Shown one piece after another: positions 9,061-18,459 of a stretch of DNA of 64,000 nucleotides (positions within the stretch are counted from its first letter, which is position 1; every line of letters starts with the position of its first letter). The notes under the pieces were generated by a model. It had not been told where the DNA came from and searched no databases. It worked only from the letters and a program-made list of their open reading frames with translations. Both the position numbers and the translations under genes were made by a program. Origin of the DNA: CAZYFH01 sp964646815 (GTDB taxonomy: Bacteria; Acidobacteriota; Vicinamibacteria; Vicinamibacterales; UBA8438); assembly GCA_964646815.1 (NCBI GenBank), contig CAZYFH010000001.1, positions 62,001 through 126,000 of the forward strand. The letters are read 5' to 3'.

Positions 9061-9903
9061 TTAGTCGCGCGTCGGGGCGGATTGTGCAGGCACACGACTG
9101 ATCTGGACGAGCCGGTCGAGGAGCGGTTCCAGGCGCTCCAGCGCGAGGGCGTTTGGTCCATCGCTTTTGGCGATGGACGGCTGGTCGTGCACCTCGAGAA
9201 AGACCCCGTCGATTCCGGCCGCGACGCCGGCCGCAGCTAAGGGCCCGATGAACTCGGGCTGGCCCGCGGTCACGCCATCACCGCCACCTGGGAGCTGTAG
9301 GCTGTGGGTCACGTCGTATATGACCGGGTAGCCGAGGGTGCGGAGCTGCGGAAACGCGCGCATGTCGACGACGAGGTCGTGATAGCCGAAACTCGTGCCT
9401 CGCTCCGTGACCATCACTGCGTGATTGCCATGGGTCGTCGCCTTGGCGACGGCATGCCGCATGTCTTGCGGCGCGAGGAACTGCCCCTTCTTCAGGTTGA
9501 CGGCGCGTCCGGTTTCGGCGGCCGCGACGATTAGGTCGGTCTGACGCGACAGAAACGCCGGGATCTGCAGGACGTCCGCCACGGCCGCGACGGAGGCGGC
9601 CTGTGCCGCCTCGTGTATGTCGGTCAGGATCGGTACGGCGGCCGCATCTTTGACCCGCGCGAGGATCTCAAGGCCCTGCTGCAGGCCGGGTCCGCGAAAC
9701 GAGTGCATCGACGTGCGATTGGCTTTGTCGAACGACGCCTTGAAGATAAGCGGCACGCTGCACCGGCGCGCCACGTCACGGATCGCCAGCGCGAGGTCGT
9801 GGGCGTGCCGCGCGCTCTCGATGACGCACGGCCCGGCGATCAGCACTAGCGGCTGGTCACCACCGACCGTGACGTCACCCACGACGACTTGACGCACGGC
9901 CAC
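9061..9903 (-). CDS. kdsA: 3-deoxy-8-phosphooctulonate synthase (Kdo-8-P synthase)
   Basis: KdsA condenses phosphoenolpyruvate with arabinose 5-phosphate. The 280-residue barrel contains FKASFDKANRTS, FRGPGLQQGL, the RQTDLIVAAAETGRAVNLKKGQF region and TERGTSFGYHDLVVDMR. Cys26 in AGPCVIES, the His in THSLQLPGG, and the Glu and Asp of FLEVHDQP/AKSD match the metal ligands of the Aquifex enzyme, so I read this as the metal-dependent class. The start is GTG 9903. Neighbours kdsD, pyrG and kdsB supply its substrate, CTP and the next activation step. Confidence 0.95.
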   Translation of the reverse strand: MAVRQVVVGDVTVGGDQPLVLIAGPCVIESARHAHDLALAIRDVARRCSVPLIFKASFDKANRTSMHSFRGPGLQQGLEILARVKDAAAVPILTDIHEAAQAASVAAVADVLQIPAFLSRQTDLIVAAAETGRAVNLKKGQFLAPQDMRHAVAKATTHGNHAVMVTERGTSFGYHDLVVDMRAFPQLRTLGYPVIYDVTHSLQLPGGGDGVTAGQPEFIGPLAAAGVAAGIDGVFLEVHDQPSIAKSDGPNALALERLEPLLDRLVQISRVPAQSAPTRD

Positions 9904-9934
9904 ATTATAGAGTCGCTTCGAGCCGTGCGCCGGC

Positions 9935-11602
9935 TTACGCGAGCGACGCGGCGCCGGCCTTGGCGTTCACGCGGTGCTGGTAGGTCGCTTGGACGAACCG
10001 TGCGAATAGCGGATGCGGTCGCAGCGGCTTCGATTGGAACTCTGGATGGAACTGAACGGCGACGAACCACGGGTGGTCCGGGAGCTCAATGACCTCAACG
10101 AACTTGCCGTCGGGTGAGTGGCCGGAGATGCGAAGCCCGTGCTCCGTGAGCCGCTGCTCGAACTCGCGGTTGAACTCGTAGCGGTGCCGGTGCCGCTCTT
10201 CGACTGTGGCCTTGCCATACGCCTCGTGCGCCCGCGTGCCCGGCGTGAGCTGGCACGGGTAGCTGCCAAGCCGCATGGTGCCGCCCAGGTCATCGACGCC
10301 GAGCAGGTCGCGCAACTTGTAGATGACCTTGTGTGGGGTGTCGGCGTTGCACTCGGTCGAATCGGCGTCCTCGAGGCCGCAGACGCGTCGCGCGAAGTCC
10401 ACCGCCGCCCATTGGAATCCGTAGCAGATGCCGAAGTAGGGAATTTTGCGCTCACGAGCGACGCGGACGGCGTGCATCATCCCACGGCTCCCGCGGTTCC
10501 CGAACCCGCCCGGCACGAGGATGCCGTCCGCGCCGTCCAGCAGATGCGCGCCGCCGTCGAGTTCGAGCGCCTCCGCCTCGATCCACTTGATGCGCACGTC
10601 GAGCCGGTGCGCGAAGCCGGCATGGTAGAGCGCCTCGTTCAGGCTCTTGTACGAGTCCTCATATCCGACGTACTTCCCGACGACGTGCACGGTGACTTCG
10701 TCAGTGGGGTTTTGAATCCTGTCGACGAGTCGCTGCCACGACTCCAGGTTCGCTCGGGTGTTGTGCGGGAGGCCGAGTCCCTTCAGAACGATCCGGTCGA
10801 GGCCCTCATCGGCCAGGACGAGCGGGACCTCGTAGATGCTAGAGACGTCCTTGGCGGTGATCACGGCTTCTTCGTCGACGTCGCAGAACAAGGCGATCTT
10901 GCGGCGGATATCTCGTGGCAGGACGCGATCGGTCCGACAGAGAAGGATGTCGGGTTGGATGCCGATCGACCGTAGGTCGCGCACGCTGTGCTGCGTCGGC
11001 TTGGTCTTGAGCTCACCGGCGGTGCCGATGAACGGGACCAGCGTCAGGTGAATGTAGAGCGTGTTCTCCCGGCCGATATCCTGACGAAACTGGCGGATGG
11101 CCTCGAGATACGGCTGGCTCTCGATGTCGCCGACGGTGCCGCCCACCTCGACCAGGACGATGTCGACAGCCTCCTGGGAGGCCACGATCTGCATGCTCTC
11201 CTTGATCTCGTTGGTGACGTGGGGAATGACCTGCACCGTGCGGCCGAGGTAGTCGCCGCGTCGCTCCTTCTGAATCACGGAGAGGTAGATCTTGCCGGTT
11301 GTCCAGTTGTGGTTGCGTGTCGTGACGGTGTTGGTGAACCGCTCGTAGTGGCCCAGATCGAGGTCGGTCTCGGCGCCGTCGCTGGTGACGTACACCTCGC
11401 CGTGCTGATACGGGCTCATCGTTCCAGGATCGACGTTGAGATACGGATCGAACTTTTGCAGGGTCACGCAGTAGCCGTGTCCTTCGAGCAGCGAGCCAAT
11501 GGACGCCGCCGCGAGGCCCTTTCCGAGTGACGACACGACACCGCCGGTCACGAAGATGTACTTGACCTGGCGGTCCGCGCGCGCGGCAGATGGCGTGGGC
11601 AT
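9935..11602 (-). CDS. pyrG: CTP synthase
   Basis: PyrG aminates UTP to CTP using glutamine. The N-terminal synthetase domain begins KYIFVTGGVVSSLGKGL and includes the CTP-site region TVGDIESQPYLEAIRQ. The C-terminal class I glutaminase has GILVPGGFGNRG, nucleophile cysteine in GICYGFQ (GICLGMQ in most relatives) and FHPEF. The ATG at 11602 gives 555 residues; an in-frame GTG at 11611 is the alternative. It sits between kdsA and kdsB, a common arrangement because KdsB consumes CTP. Confidence 0.96.
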   Translation of the reverse strand: MPTPSAARADRQVKYIFVTGGVVSSLGKGLAAASIGSLLEGHGYCVTLQKFDPYLNVDPGTMSPYQHGEVYVTSDGAETDLDLGHYERFTNTVTTRNHNWTTGKIYLSVIQKERRGDYLGRTVQVIPHVTNEIKESMQIVASQEAVDIVLVEVGGTVGDIESQPYLEAIRQFRQDIGRENTLYIHLTLVPFIGTAGELKTKPTQHSVRDLRSIGIQPDILLCRTDRVLPRDIRRKIALFCDVDEEAVITAKDVSSIYEVPLVLADEGLDRIVLKGLGLPHNTRANLESWQRLVDRIQNPTDEVTVHVVGKYVGYEDSYKSLNEALYHAGFAHRLDVRIKWIEAEALELDGGAHLLDGADGILVPGGFGNRGSRGMMHAVRVARERKIPYFGICYGFQWAAVDFARRVCGLEDADSTECNADTPHKVIYKLRDLLGVDDLGGTMRLGSYPCQLTPGTRAHEAYGKATVEERHRHRYEFNREFEQRLTEHGLRISGHSPDGKFVEVIELPDHPWFVAVQFHPEFQSKPLRPHPLFARFVQATYQHRVNAKAGAASLA

Positions 11603-11617
11603 CTGTACCACGGGCTC

Positions 11618-12397
11618 CTAGGGTTCAGATGAGACGAGACGCCGCACTTTCGCGAGGTCTTCGGGCGTGTCGACGCCGATGGGATCGGATGTGGTCTCCA
11701 CGGTGCATATCCGGACGCCCGACTCGAGTGCCCGGAGCTGTTCGAGCTGTTCGCACTGCTCCAGAGGTGTTGGACCGAGGCGCGCGAGACGGATCAGACA
11801 GCTGCGTCGATAGGCGTACACACCGACGTGCTTGTATCCGAGTGGCGTGCCGGCGGCGGCGCTCCCCCGACAGTGTGGAATCGGCGCACGTGAAAAAAAG
11901 AGTGCGTGTCCGGCGCCGTCGACGACGACCTTGACGATATTCGGGTTGGCGAGATCGGCGGGATCCACGATCGGACAGCGGGCGGTCGCGATGCCGACAC
12001 CCGGCGCGTCGGTCAGGGCGCCGAGCACTGCGTCGATCAGGAGCGGCTCGATGAGAGGTTCGTCGCCCTGGACGTTCACGACCAGGTCGCAGCTGAGCGT
12101 GTCGGCAACTTCGGCCAGGCGGTCCATGCCAGTCGGGTGCGCGGCGCTGGTCATGCGCGTCTCGCCGCCGAAGGCGGCGACGGCGGCCGCGATGCGTGGG
12201 TCATCCGTCGCCACCAAGACGCTGCCGACTGACGCGGCGGCGGCCCGGCGATACACGTGCTCGATCATCGGGCGACCTGCGATGTCGGCGAGCGCTTTTC
12301 CGGGTAATCGGGTCGACTGATACCGAGCGGGGATGACGGCGATAGCTGTGACGGGCGGCGAAAAGGTGTGCTTCTGTGGGGACGCGACAGGGTGCAC
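11618..12397 (-). CDS. kdsB: CMP-Kdo synthetase (3-deoxy-manno-octulosonate cytidylyltransferase)
   Basis: KdsB activates Kdo with CTP for transfer to lipid A. Recognisable features are VIPARYQSTRLPGK, ATDDPRI, VVNVQGDEPLI and the C-terminal IGVDTPEDL. The start is not obvious: the codon where relatives begin (before TAIAVIPARYQS) is GTC, so the nearest usable start is GTG 12397, giving 259 residues, slightly longer than usual. The sequence further upstream in this frame has no family similarity. It is the first gene of the minus-strand operon and lies 15 bases before pyrG. Confidence 0.92.
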   Translation of the reverse strand: MHPVASPQKHTFSPPVTAIAVIPARYQSTRLPGKALADIAGRPMIEHVYRRAAAASVGSVLVATDDPRIAAAVAAFGGETRMTSAAHPTGMDRLAEVADTLSCDLVVNVQGDEPLIEPLLIDAVLGALTDAPGVGIATARCPIVDPADLANPNIVKVVVDGAGHALFFSRAPIPHCRGSAAAGTPLGYKHVGVYAYRRSCLIRLARLGPTPLEQCEQLEQLRALESGVRICTVETTSDPIGVDTPEDLAKVRRLVSSEP

Positions 12398-12402
12398 AGC
12401 GA

Positions 12403-12408
12403 ATATTA
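12403..12408 (-). promoter_or_regulatory. Possible -10 element (TAATAT) directly ahead of kdsB
   Basis: Read on the minus strand, TAATAT ends five bases before the GTG proposed as the kdsB start. If this is the -10 box, transcription would begin at or next to the start codon, giving a leaderless message. I see no convincing -35 box. This is one reading of a short AT-rich patch in the gap between divergent genes. Confidence 0.25.
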
Positions 12409-12500
12409 CCACAGCGTTCCGCAGGTGCAGAACCGTGCAGCGGCAGCACCGCGTGGCGTAGTACGATGGGTTCATCGACCCGTCACGTAGAGAACGCGCC

Positions 12501-13043
12501 ATGCCGCCGACGACGGTTCTTCGCATTGTAGGAATGGCCGGTGCCGCGGCGCTCGTCGCCGCGTGGCTGACGGCGGCGACCGGCATGCCGCAAGTGATTG
12601 CGGATCCCATGCCATTACCGTCACCGACGCCAGCCGGCATCCGGAGCGGTGTGGCGCTGAACCTCGCCGACGAAGTCGATCGGTTACGCGAGCGTTTGAC
12701 CCGCGCACCGGTACCCCCGGAGACCCTGCGCAATCCGTTTGAGATCCCGGAAGTCGTGGCACAACCCAAGGCGCCCGTTCCGGCCGTGAGTCCCGTAGCT
12801 CCCACGGAAGTCACACCCCCTGCGGCGGCGGCGGCGCCCGCGGTCACGCTGGTTGGGATTGCCTCCCACGCGACTCCAGACGGCCAGGAACTGACGGTCA
12901 TACTGTTGCTGACGGGCGACGTCGTCCTGGCAAGGATTGGCGACGCGCTCCCTGCTGGAGGTTTGCGAGTGGTCGACGTGACGGCAAGCGATGTGCGGTT
13001 GGAGGATGAGTCGGGCGGCGTCGTGCGTCTCGCCCTGCCGTGA
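12501..13043 (+). CDS. PilP/GspC-like membrane-anchored protein, function unassigned
   Basis: The 180-residue protein has one N-terminal membrane segment (about residues 8-27), a proline/alanine-rich linker, a RNPFEIP motif near residue 78 and a C-terminal compact beta domain (TLVGIASHATPDGQEL, then LTGDVVLARIGDALPAGGLRVVDV). That pattern is typical of PilP and of the homology region of GspC, inner-membrane proteins of type IV pili and type II secretion. No other pilus or secretion gene is nearby, so its system is unknown. It is divergent from kdsB and convergent with serA. Confidence 0.65.
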   Translation: MPPTTVLRIVGMAGAAALVAAWLTAATGMPQVIADPMPLPSPTPAGIRSGVALNLADEVDRLRERLTRAPVPPETLRNPFEIPEVVAQPKAPVPAVSPVAPTEVTPPAAAAAPAVTLVGIASHATPDGQELTVILLLTGDVVLARIGDALPAGGLRVVDVTASDVRLEDESGGVVRLALP

Positions 13044-13069
13044 CCTGACGCTCGACCCGGTGGGGCGAG

Positions 13070-14665
13070 TTAGAGTCTGACGACGCCGGCGGCGATCACC
13101 GCCGGGACCTGCTGTATCTCATCAATCACGGCGCCGCTGATTTTCACATCTGTTGCCGCGTCGGCGGTCGATTCCACCCGTACTACGCCAACGGCACCGG
13201 CGGTGCCACGCCCGAGCGCGAACGTCGCGATGTTGATCCCGTGTCGGCCCAAGATTGAGCCGACTTCGCCGATGACACCCGGTTGATCGTTGTTACGGAT
13301 CACGATCAGGGTGCCTTCGAGCGGCACCTCGACTTCCACACCGTCGAGTCGAACGAGCCGTGGGCTATCGGGTTCAAAGACTGCTCCCTCGGCCCACAGC
13401 TCTCCGTCACTCGTGTGGAGCTTCACGGAGATGAGGCTTGTGAAGTTTCGGGCTCGAGAGCTACGGGATTCGATGATTTCGAGGCCGCGCTGCTCGGCGA
13501 CCGACCGCGCGTTGATCAGTGTGACGGCGGACGATAACACGTGGCTCAACAGACCGACGAGGGCCGCGCCGACGAGCATCTCGGCACCCGACTCGGCGAG
13601 CGCTCCGTAGTAACGCATTCCGATTGCGTTCGTGCGCCCGCCCGCGAGCTGCGCCAGGAGTCCACCGAGCCGCTCCGCGAGCATGAGATACGGCTGCAGC
13701 CGTTTGAAATCCTCGGGGGCGACCGACGGGTAGTTGACGGCGTTTCGGACGACGCCGGCGCGCAGGTACTCCCGCACGCTCGTGGCGGCTTCGAGCCCGA
13801 CCAGTTCCTGAGCTTCCGCCGTCGACGCCGCGATGTGCGGGGTGGCTACGACTTGCGAAAGACCAGTCAAGCTGGTCCCGCTGGGGGGTTCCTCACGAAA
13901 CACATCAAGCGCGGCGCCGCTGACCTGCCCCGATTCGATCGCCTCGGCCAGAGCGTTTTCGTCAATGAGGTCGCCGCGCGCCGTATTGATGATCCGGACG
14001 CCACGTTTGCAGCGCGCGAGACGCGCCCGATCCATGAGCGATTGCGTCGCGTCACTCGAGGGCAGATGCAACGTGATGAAGTCGGCTTGTTCGCACAACT
14101 CGTCCATCGTGACTAGCGAAATCCCGAGGTCCGCGGCAACCGGCGTGGCGATGAATGGATCGTGGGCGACGACGGTCATGTCGAATGCCCGTGCGCGTCG
14201 AGCGACCTCCTGCCCAATGCGTCCGAAGCCCACGACACCGAGTGTCTTACCGCGCACTTCGGCGCCGCGCAGGGTTTTCTTGCCCCAGCTGCCGCCCTTT
14301 ATCTGCGCATCCGCTAGTGCGATGGACCGCGCCGAGGCGAGCATCAGCGCGCAGGCGTGCTCGGCGACGCTCACACTGTTTGCGCCAGGCGCGTTGAGGA
14401 CGAGGATGCCGCGGGCGCTGGCAGCCTCGAGGTCGACGTTGTCGACACCGGTACCGGCACGTGCGACCACGCGCAGCCGGGGGGCGGCCGCGATGAGATC
14501 CGCGGAGACCTTTGTCGCACTCCTCACGATGAGCGCATCGGCATCGGCCAAATCCGTGGGAAGCGTGTCCGGAGTGCATCCTCGCCGGTCGTCGACGGTC
14601 CAGCCCTCGGCCTTCAAGAGGTCGGCGGCGGATGCGGGTAACGGATCGGCAATGATGATCTTCAT
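13070..14665 (-). CDS. serA: D-3-phosphoglycerate dehydrogenase
   Basis: SerA oxidises 3-phosphoglycerate, the first step of serine synthesis. The 531-residue protein is the long form: substrate and NAD domains (RAGTGVDNVDLEAA, NAD loop GFGRIGQEVARRA, INTARGDLIDE, catalytic histidine in ATPHIAAST), an intervening domain, and a C-terminal ACT domain (RNNDQPGVIGEVGSILG) that binds serine in many relatives. The ATG at 14665 directly precedes KIIIADPLP. The longer upstream reading has no similarity and covers the icd promoter region. Confidence 0.95.
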   Translation of the reverse strand: MKIIIADPLPASAADLLKAEGWTVDDRRGCTPDTLPTDLADADALIVRSATKVSADLIAAAPRLRVVARAGTGVDNVDLEAASARGILVLNAPGANSVSVAEHACALMLASARSIALADAQIKGGSWGKKTLRGAEVRGKTLGVVGFGRIGQEVARRARAFDMTVVAHDPFIATPVAADLGISLVTMDELCEQADFITLHLPSSDATQSLMDRARLARCKRGVRIINTARGDLIDENALAEAIESGQVSGAALDVFREEPPSGTSLTGLSQVVATPHIAASTAEAQELVGLEAATSVREYLRAGVVRNAVNYPSVAPEDFKRLQPYLMLAERLGGLLAQLAGGRTNAIGMRYYGALAESGAEMLVGAALVGLLSHVLSSAVTLINARSVAEQRGLEIIESRSSRARNFTSLISVKLHTSDGELWAEGAVFEPDSPRLVRLDGVEVEVPLEGTLIVIRNNDQPGVIGEVGSILGRHGINIATFALGRGTAGAVGVVRVESTADAATDVKISGAVIDEIQQVPAVIAAGVVRL

Positions 14666-14714
14666 CGGTGGGGTCGGAGACGCGCGGGTCGTTCTAGCGT
14701 GGCGAAGCGTACAG

Positions 14715-14720
14715 TATAAT
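14715..14720 (+). promoter_or_regulatory. TATAAT hexamer in the serA-icd gap
   Basis: A perfect TATAAT lies in the 286-bp gap between divergent serA and icd. Seventeen bases upstream only a weak TTCTAG is present. On the opposite strand the overlapping TATACT could serve serA instead. Either or both assignments are possible; the distance to icd would leave a leader of about 225 bases. Confidence 0.3.
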
Positions 14721-14839
14721 GTGCCGCCGTTTCGACGACGGTGCGTGTCCGCGGAAGCGTCTGGGCTCGCCCGCACCAGGATGGTGCAAATCGCTAGAAT
14801 GGCCCGTTTGACGCGGCTTGTCTTCGCCTGATGGGGCGT

Positions 14840-14860
14840 TTTTCCACAAGGTTTTCCACA
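14840..14860 (+). promoter_or_regulatory. Two direct TTTTCCACA boxes (DnaA-box-like)
   Basis: TTTTCCACA occurs at 14840-14848 and again at 14852-14860, a 12-bp period, slightly more than one helical turn. The motif differs from the E. coli DnaA box TTATCCACA at one base and equals the DnaA box described for cyanobacteria. The site lies between divergent serA and icd. Two boxes alone do not make an origin; they could instead be a DnaA-responsive regulatory site. Confidence 0.4.
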
Positions 14861-14951
14861 CTTTCTGTTGAAGATCTTGTCACGTGTCGCAGGGACGTGC
14901 CCTAAAGGGCCACGCTTGCGTCGCAGATCGATCTGAACGGAGTTCGGTGAC

Positions 14952-16175
<1,224 letters not shown>

Positions 16176-16186
16176 AGAGAAGGGCC

Positions 16187-17113
16187 ATGAACCGAAAAGT
16201 CACAATCGTCGGATCCGGGAACGTCGGGGCCACCACCGCACGCAGCATCGCTGACAAGGAGCTCGCTGATGTGGTCGTGCTCGACATTCTTGAGGGGGTG
16301 CCGCAGGGCAAGGGGCTGGACATTCTGGAGGCGTGTCCGGTCGAGGGATCGGACGCCCGGGTGTTGGGCACGAACGACTATGCCGACACTGCCGGGTCCG
16401 ACATCGTCGTCATCACGGCTGGGCTTGCTCGGAAGCCGGGGATGAGCCGCGATGATCTGCTGGCGAAGAACCACGCGATCATCAAGGGCGTGACGGAGCA
16501 GGTGATGGTGCACTCGCCGGACTGCATCATCATGCCGGTCACGAACCCGCTCGATGCGATGGCCCAGGTGGTTTACCGCACGAGCGGCTTGCCGCGCGAG
16601 CGTGTGATCGGGATGGCCGGTGTACTCGATTCCGCGCGCATGCGCGCCTTCATCGCGCAAGCTCTCGACGTGTCGGTCGAGAACACCCACGCCTTCGTCC
16701 TAGGCGGGCACGGTGACACGATGGTACCGCTGCCGCGCTACTCGACGGTCGCTGGCATTCCCATCACCGAGCTGATGGATGCGGCGGCCGTGGAGGCGAT
16801 CGTGAAGCGGACGGCGCAGGGCGGCGCTGAGATCGTGAAGCTCCTTGGCACTGGCAGTGCGTACTACGCGCCGGGGTCGGCGGTCGTGGAGATGGTCGAA
16901 GCGGTGCTTAAGGACAAGAAGAAGATCCTGCCGTGTTCAGTCTTCCTGCAGGGCGAGTACGGGGTGCATGACCTCTTCGTCGGTGTGCCGGTCAAGCTCG
17001 GCGCGCGGGGCGTCGAGGATATCGTGCAGATCGCGCTGACCCCGGACGAGGACGCCGCGTTAAAGAGATCTGCCGAGGCGGTGCGCGAGCTGGTCGGCAT
17101 CATCGGGGTGTAG
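16187..17113 (+). CDS. mdh: Malate dehydrogenase (LDH-like type)
   Basis: The enzyme interconverts malate and oxaloacetate with NAD. The 308-residue protein begins with the Rossmann loop GSGNVGATTA, then shows ITAGLARKPGMSRDDLL, whose arginine in the mobile loop favours malate over lactate, VTNPLDAMAQV and the active-site HGDTMVPL. ATG 16187 has GAGAAGGG upstream; the longer in-frame reading into icd has no similarity. It lies 11 bases after icd. Confidence 0.96.
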   Translation: MNRKVTIVGSGNVGATTARSIADKELADVVVLDILEGVPQGKGLDILEACPVEGSDARVLGTNDYADTAGSDIVVITAGLARKPGMSRDDLLAKNHAIIKGVTEQVMVHSPDCIIMPVTNPLDAMAQVVYRTSGLPRERVIGMAGVLDSARMRAFIAQALDVSVENTHAFVLGGHGDTMVPLPRYSTVAGIPITELMDAAAVEAIVKRTAQGGAEIVKLLGTGSAYYAPGSAVVEMVEAVLKDKKKILPCSVFLQGEYGVHDLFVGVPVKLGARGVEDIVQIALTPDEDAALKRSAEAVRELVGIIGV

Positions 17114-17226
17114 GGCCGCATTGCAGGTAGTTTCCGGGGTTCCAGTGTTCCAGACGACGAAGCATGGCCCGGCCCTCGCACGTTCGGCTGGCCCCGCATC
17201 AATAGTTGGTAGACGCTCGGGAATCC

Positions 17227-17272
17227 GGAACCTTGGACCTGTGGAACCCTGGACCTTTTGAACCATGGAACC
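17227..17272. repeat. Degenerate short tandem repeat (GGAACC/TGGACC units)
   Basis: Between mdh and sucC the sequence is built from alternating GGAACC, TGGACC and GAACC blocks with a spacing of about 8 bases. A related stretch in the opposite sense (GGTTCCAGTGTTCC) lies at 17138-17151, so the two could pair as an imperfect hairpin in RNA. The whole 182-bp gap has no credible gene. The nature of the repeat is not known to me. Confidence 0.5.
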
Positions 17273-17295
17273 GCGGACGTGAGTAGATCCAGACC

Positions 17296-18456
17296 TTGAA
17301 GATCCACGAGTACCAAGCCAAGAACCTGCTGGCGCAGTTCGGGGTGCCGGTGCCTCGGGGTGAGGTGGCCTTTACCGCGGCCAAGGCGCGCGCGGTGGCG
17401 GAGCGGTTCGGTGGGCGGGTCGTGGTCAAAGCGCAGATCCACGCTGGTGGCCGTGGCAAGGGAGGTGGGGTCCACGTGGTGGCTGGCCCCGCCGAGGCGG
17501 AGCGCGCCGCGGAAGCGATGCTAGGGATGACCCTTGTCACTGCCCAGACCGGCCCTGACGGGCGAGCGGTCGGACGGGTGCTCGTGGAGGAGGGTCTCGA
17601 CATCGCACGGGAGCTCTATGTCGGGCTCCTGATCGACCGGGCGATCGGCCAGCCGATCGTGATGGCGAGCGCGGCCGGAGGGGTGGAGATTGAGCAGATC
17701 GCGGCCGACACGCCGGAGCGTATTCTGCGGGAGACCGTCGACCCCAGACACGGGCTGTTGCCGTTCCAGGCGCGCCGTATCGCGTTTGGACTCGGCCTCG
17801 AGGGGGCGCAGGTCGCGCAAGTGGTCACGCTCATGGTCGCGGCCTACACGGGCTTCCGCGAGCTCGACGCAACGCTCGTCGAGATCAACCCGTTGGTGGT
17901 CACGGCCGAGGGTTTGGTCGTGGCGCTCGATGCGAAGATCAGCCTCGACGACAACGCGATGTTCCGGCACGCGGACCTTCGGGAGTTGCGGGACCTCGCC
18001 GAGGAAGAGGCGCTCGAAGTCGAGGCCTCGAAGCACTCGCTGAACTACATCCGTCTAGACGGCACGATCGGCTGCATGGTCAACGGTGCCGGCCTCGCAA
18101 TGGCGACGATGGACATCATCAAGCACGCGGGCGGCGAGCCGGCGAATTTCCTCGACGTGGGCGGGGGCGCGAATGCCGATCAGATTCGCCACGCGTTCCG
18201 CATCCTCCTGTCGGATCGAAATGTTCGGGCGGTGCTCATCAATATCTTCGGAGGGATTCTGCGGTGTGACGTCCTGGCAGAGGGGGTTATCGCCGCGGTG
18301 ACGGAGCTCGACGTCGGCCTTCCCGTCGTCATTCGCATGGAGGGCACGAACGTGGAGCAGGGACGAGCGATGTTGCGCGAAAGCGGGCTCAACTTCACGA
18401 CGGTCGACGGCATGGACGAGGCGGCTGACCGGGTTGTCGCTCTCGCGGCAGGCTGA
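17296..18456 (+). CDS. sucC: Succinyl-CoA synthetase (ADP-forming) beta subunit
   Basis: SucC forms the nucleotide-binding half of succinyl-CoA synthetase, which makes ATP or GTP from succinyl-CoA. The 386-residue ATP-grasp protein starts KIHEYQAKNLLAQFGVPVP and has VVKAQIHAGGRGKGGGV, LVEINPLVV, NGAGLAMATMDIIK and the C-terminal FGGILRCDVLAEGV. The start codon is TTG 17296, since no ATG lies near the expected N terminus. sucD follows after three bases. Confidence 0.95.
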   Translation: MKIHEYQAKNLLAQFGVPVPRGEVAFTAAKARAVAERFGGRVVVKAQIHAGGRGKGGGVHVVAGPAEAERAAEAMLGMTLVTAQTGPDGRAVGRVLVEEGLDIARELYVGLLIDRAIGQPIVMASAAGGVEIEQIAADTPERILRETVDPRHGLLPFQARRIAFGLGLEGAQVAQVVTLMVAAYTGFRELDATLVEINPLVVTAEGLVVALDAKISLDDNAMFRHADLRELRDLAEEEALEVEASKHSLNYIRLDGTIGCMVNGAGLAMATMDIIKHAGGEPANFLDVGGGANADQIRHAFRILLSDRNVRAVLINIFGGILRCDVLAEGVIAAVTELDVGLPVVIRMEGTNVEQGRAMLRESGLNFTTVDGMDEAADRVVALAAG

Positions 18457-18459
18457 CGC

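Noticed and set aside
10118..10975. Long open frame antisense to pyrG
   Set aside because: It is a shadow of a highly conserved coding region in a GC-rich genome; its translation has no recognisable motif.
13833..14831. 332-codon open frame antisense to serA
   Set aside because: Composition is serine/arginine/alanine-rich as expected for a GC-rich shadow, and serA on the other strand is certain.
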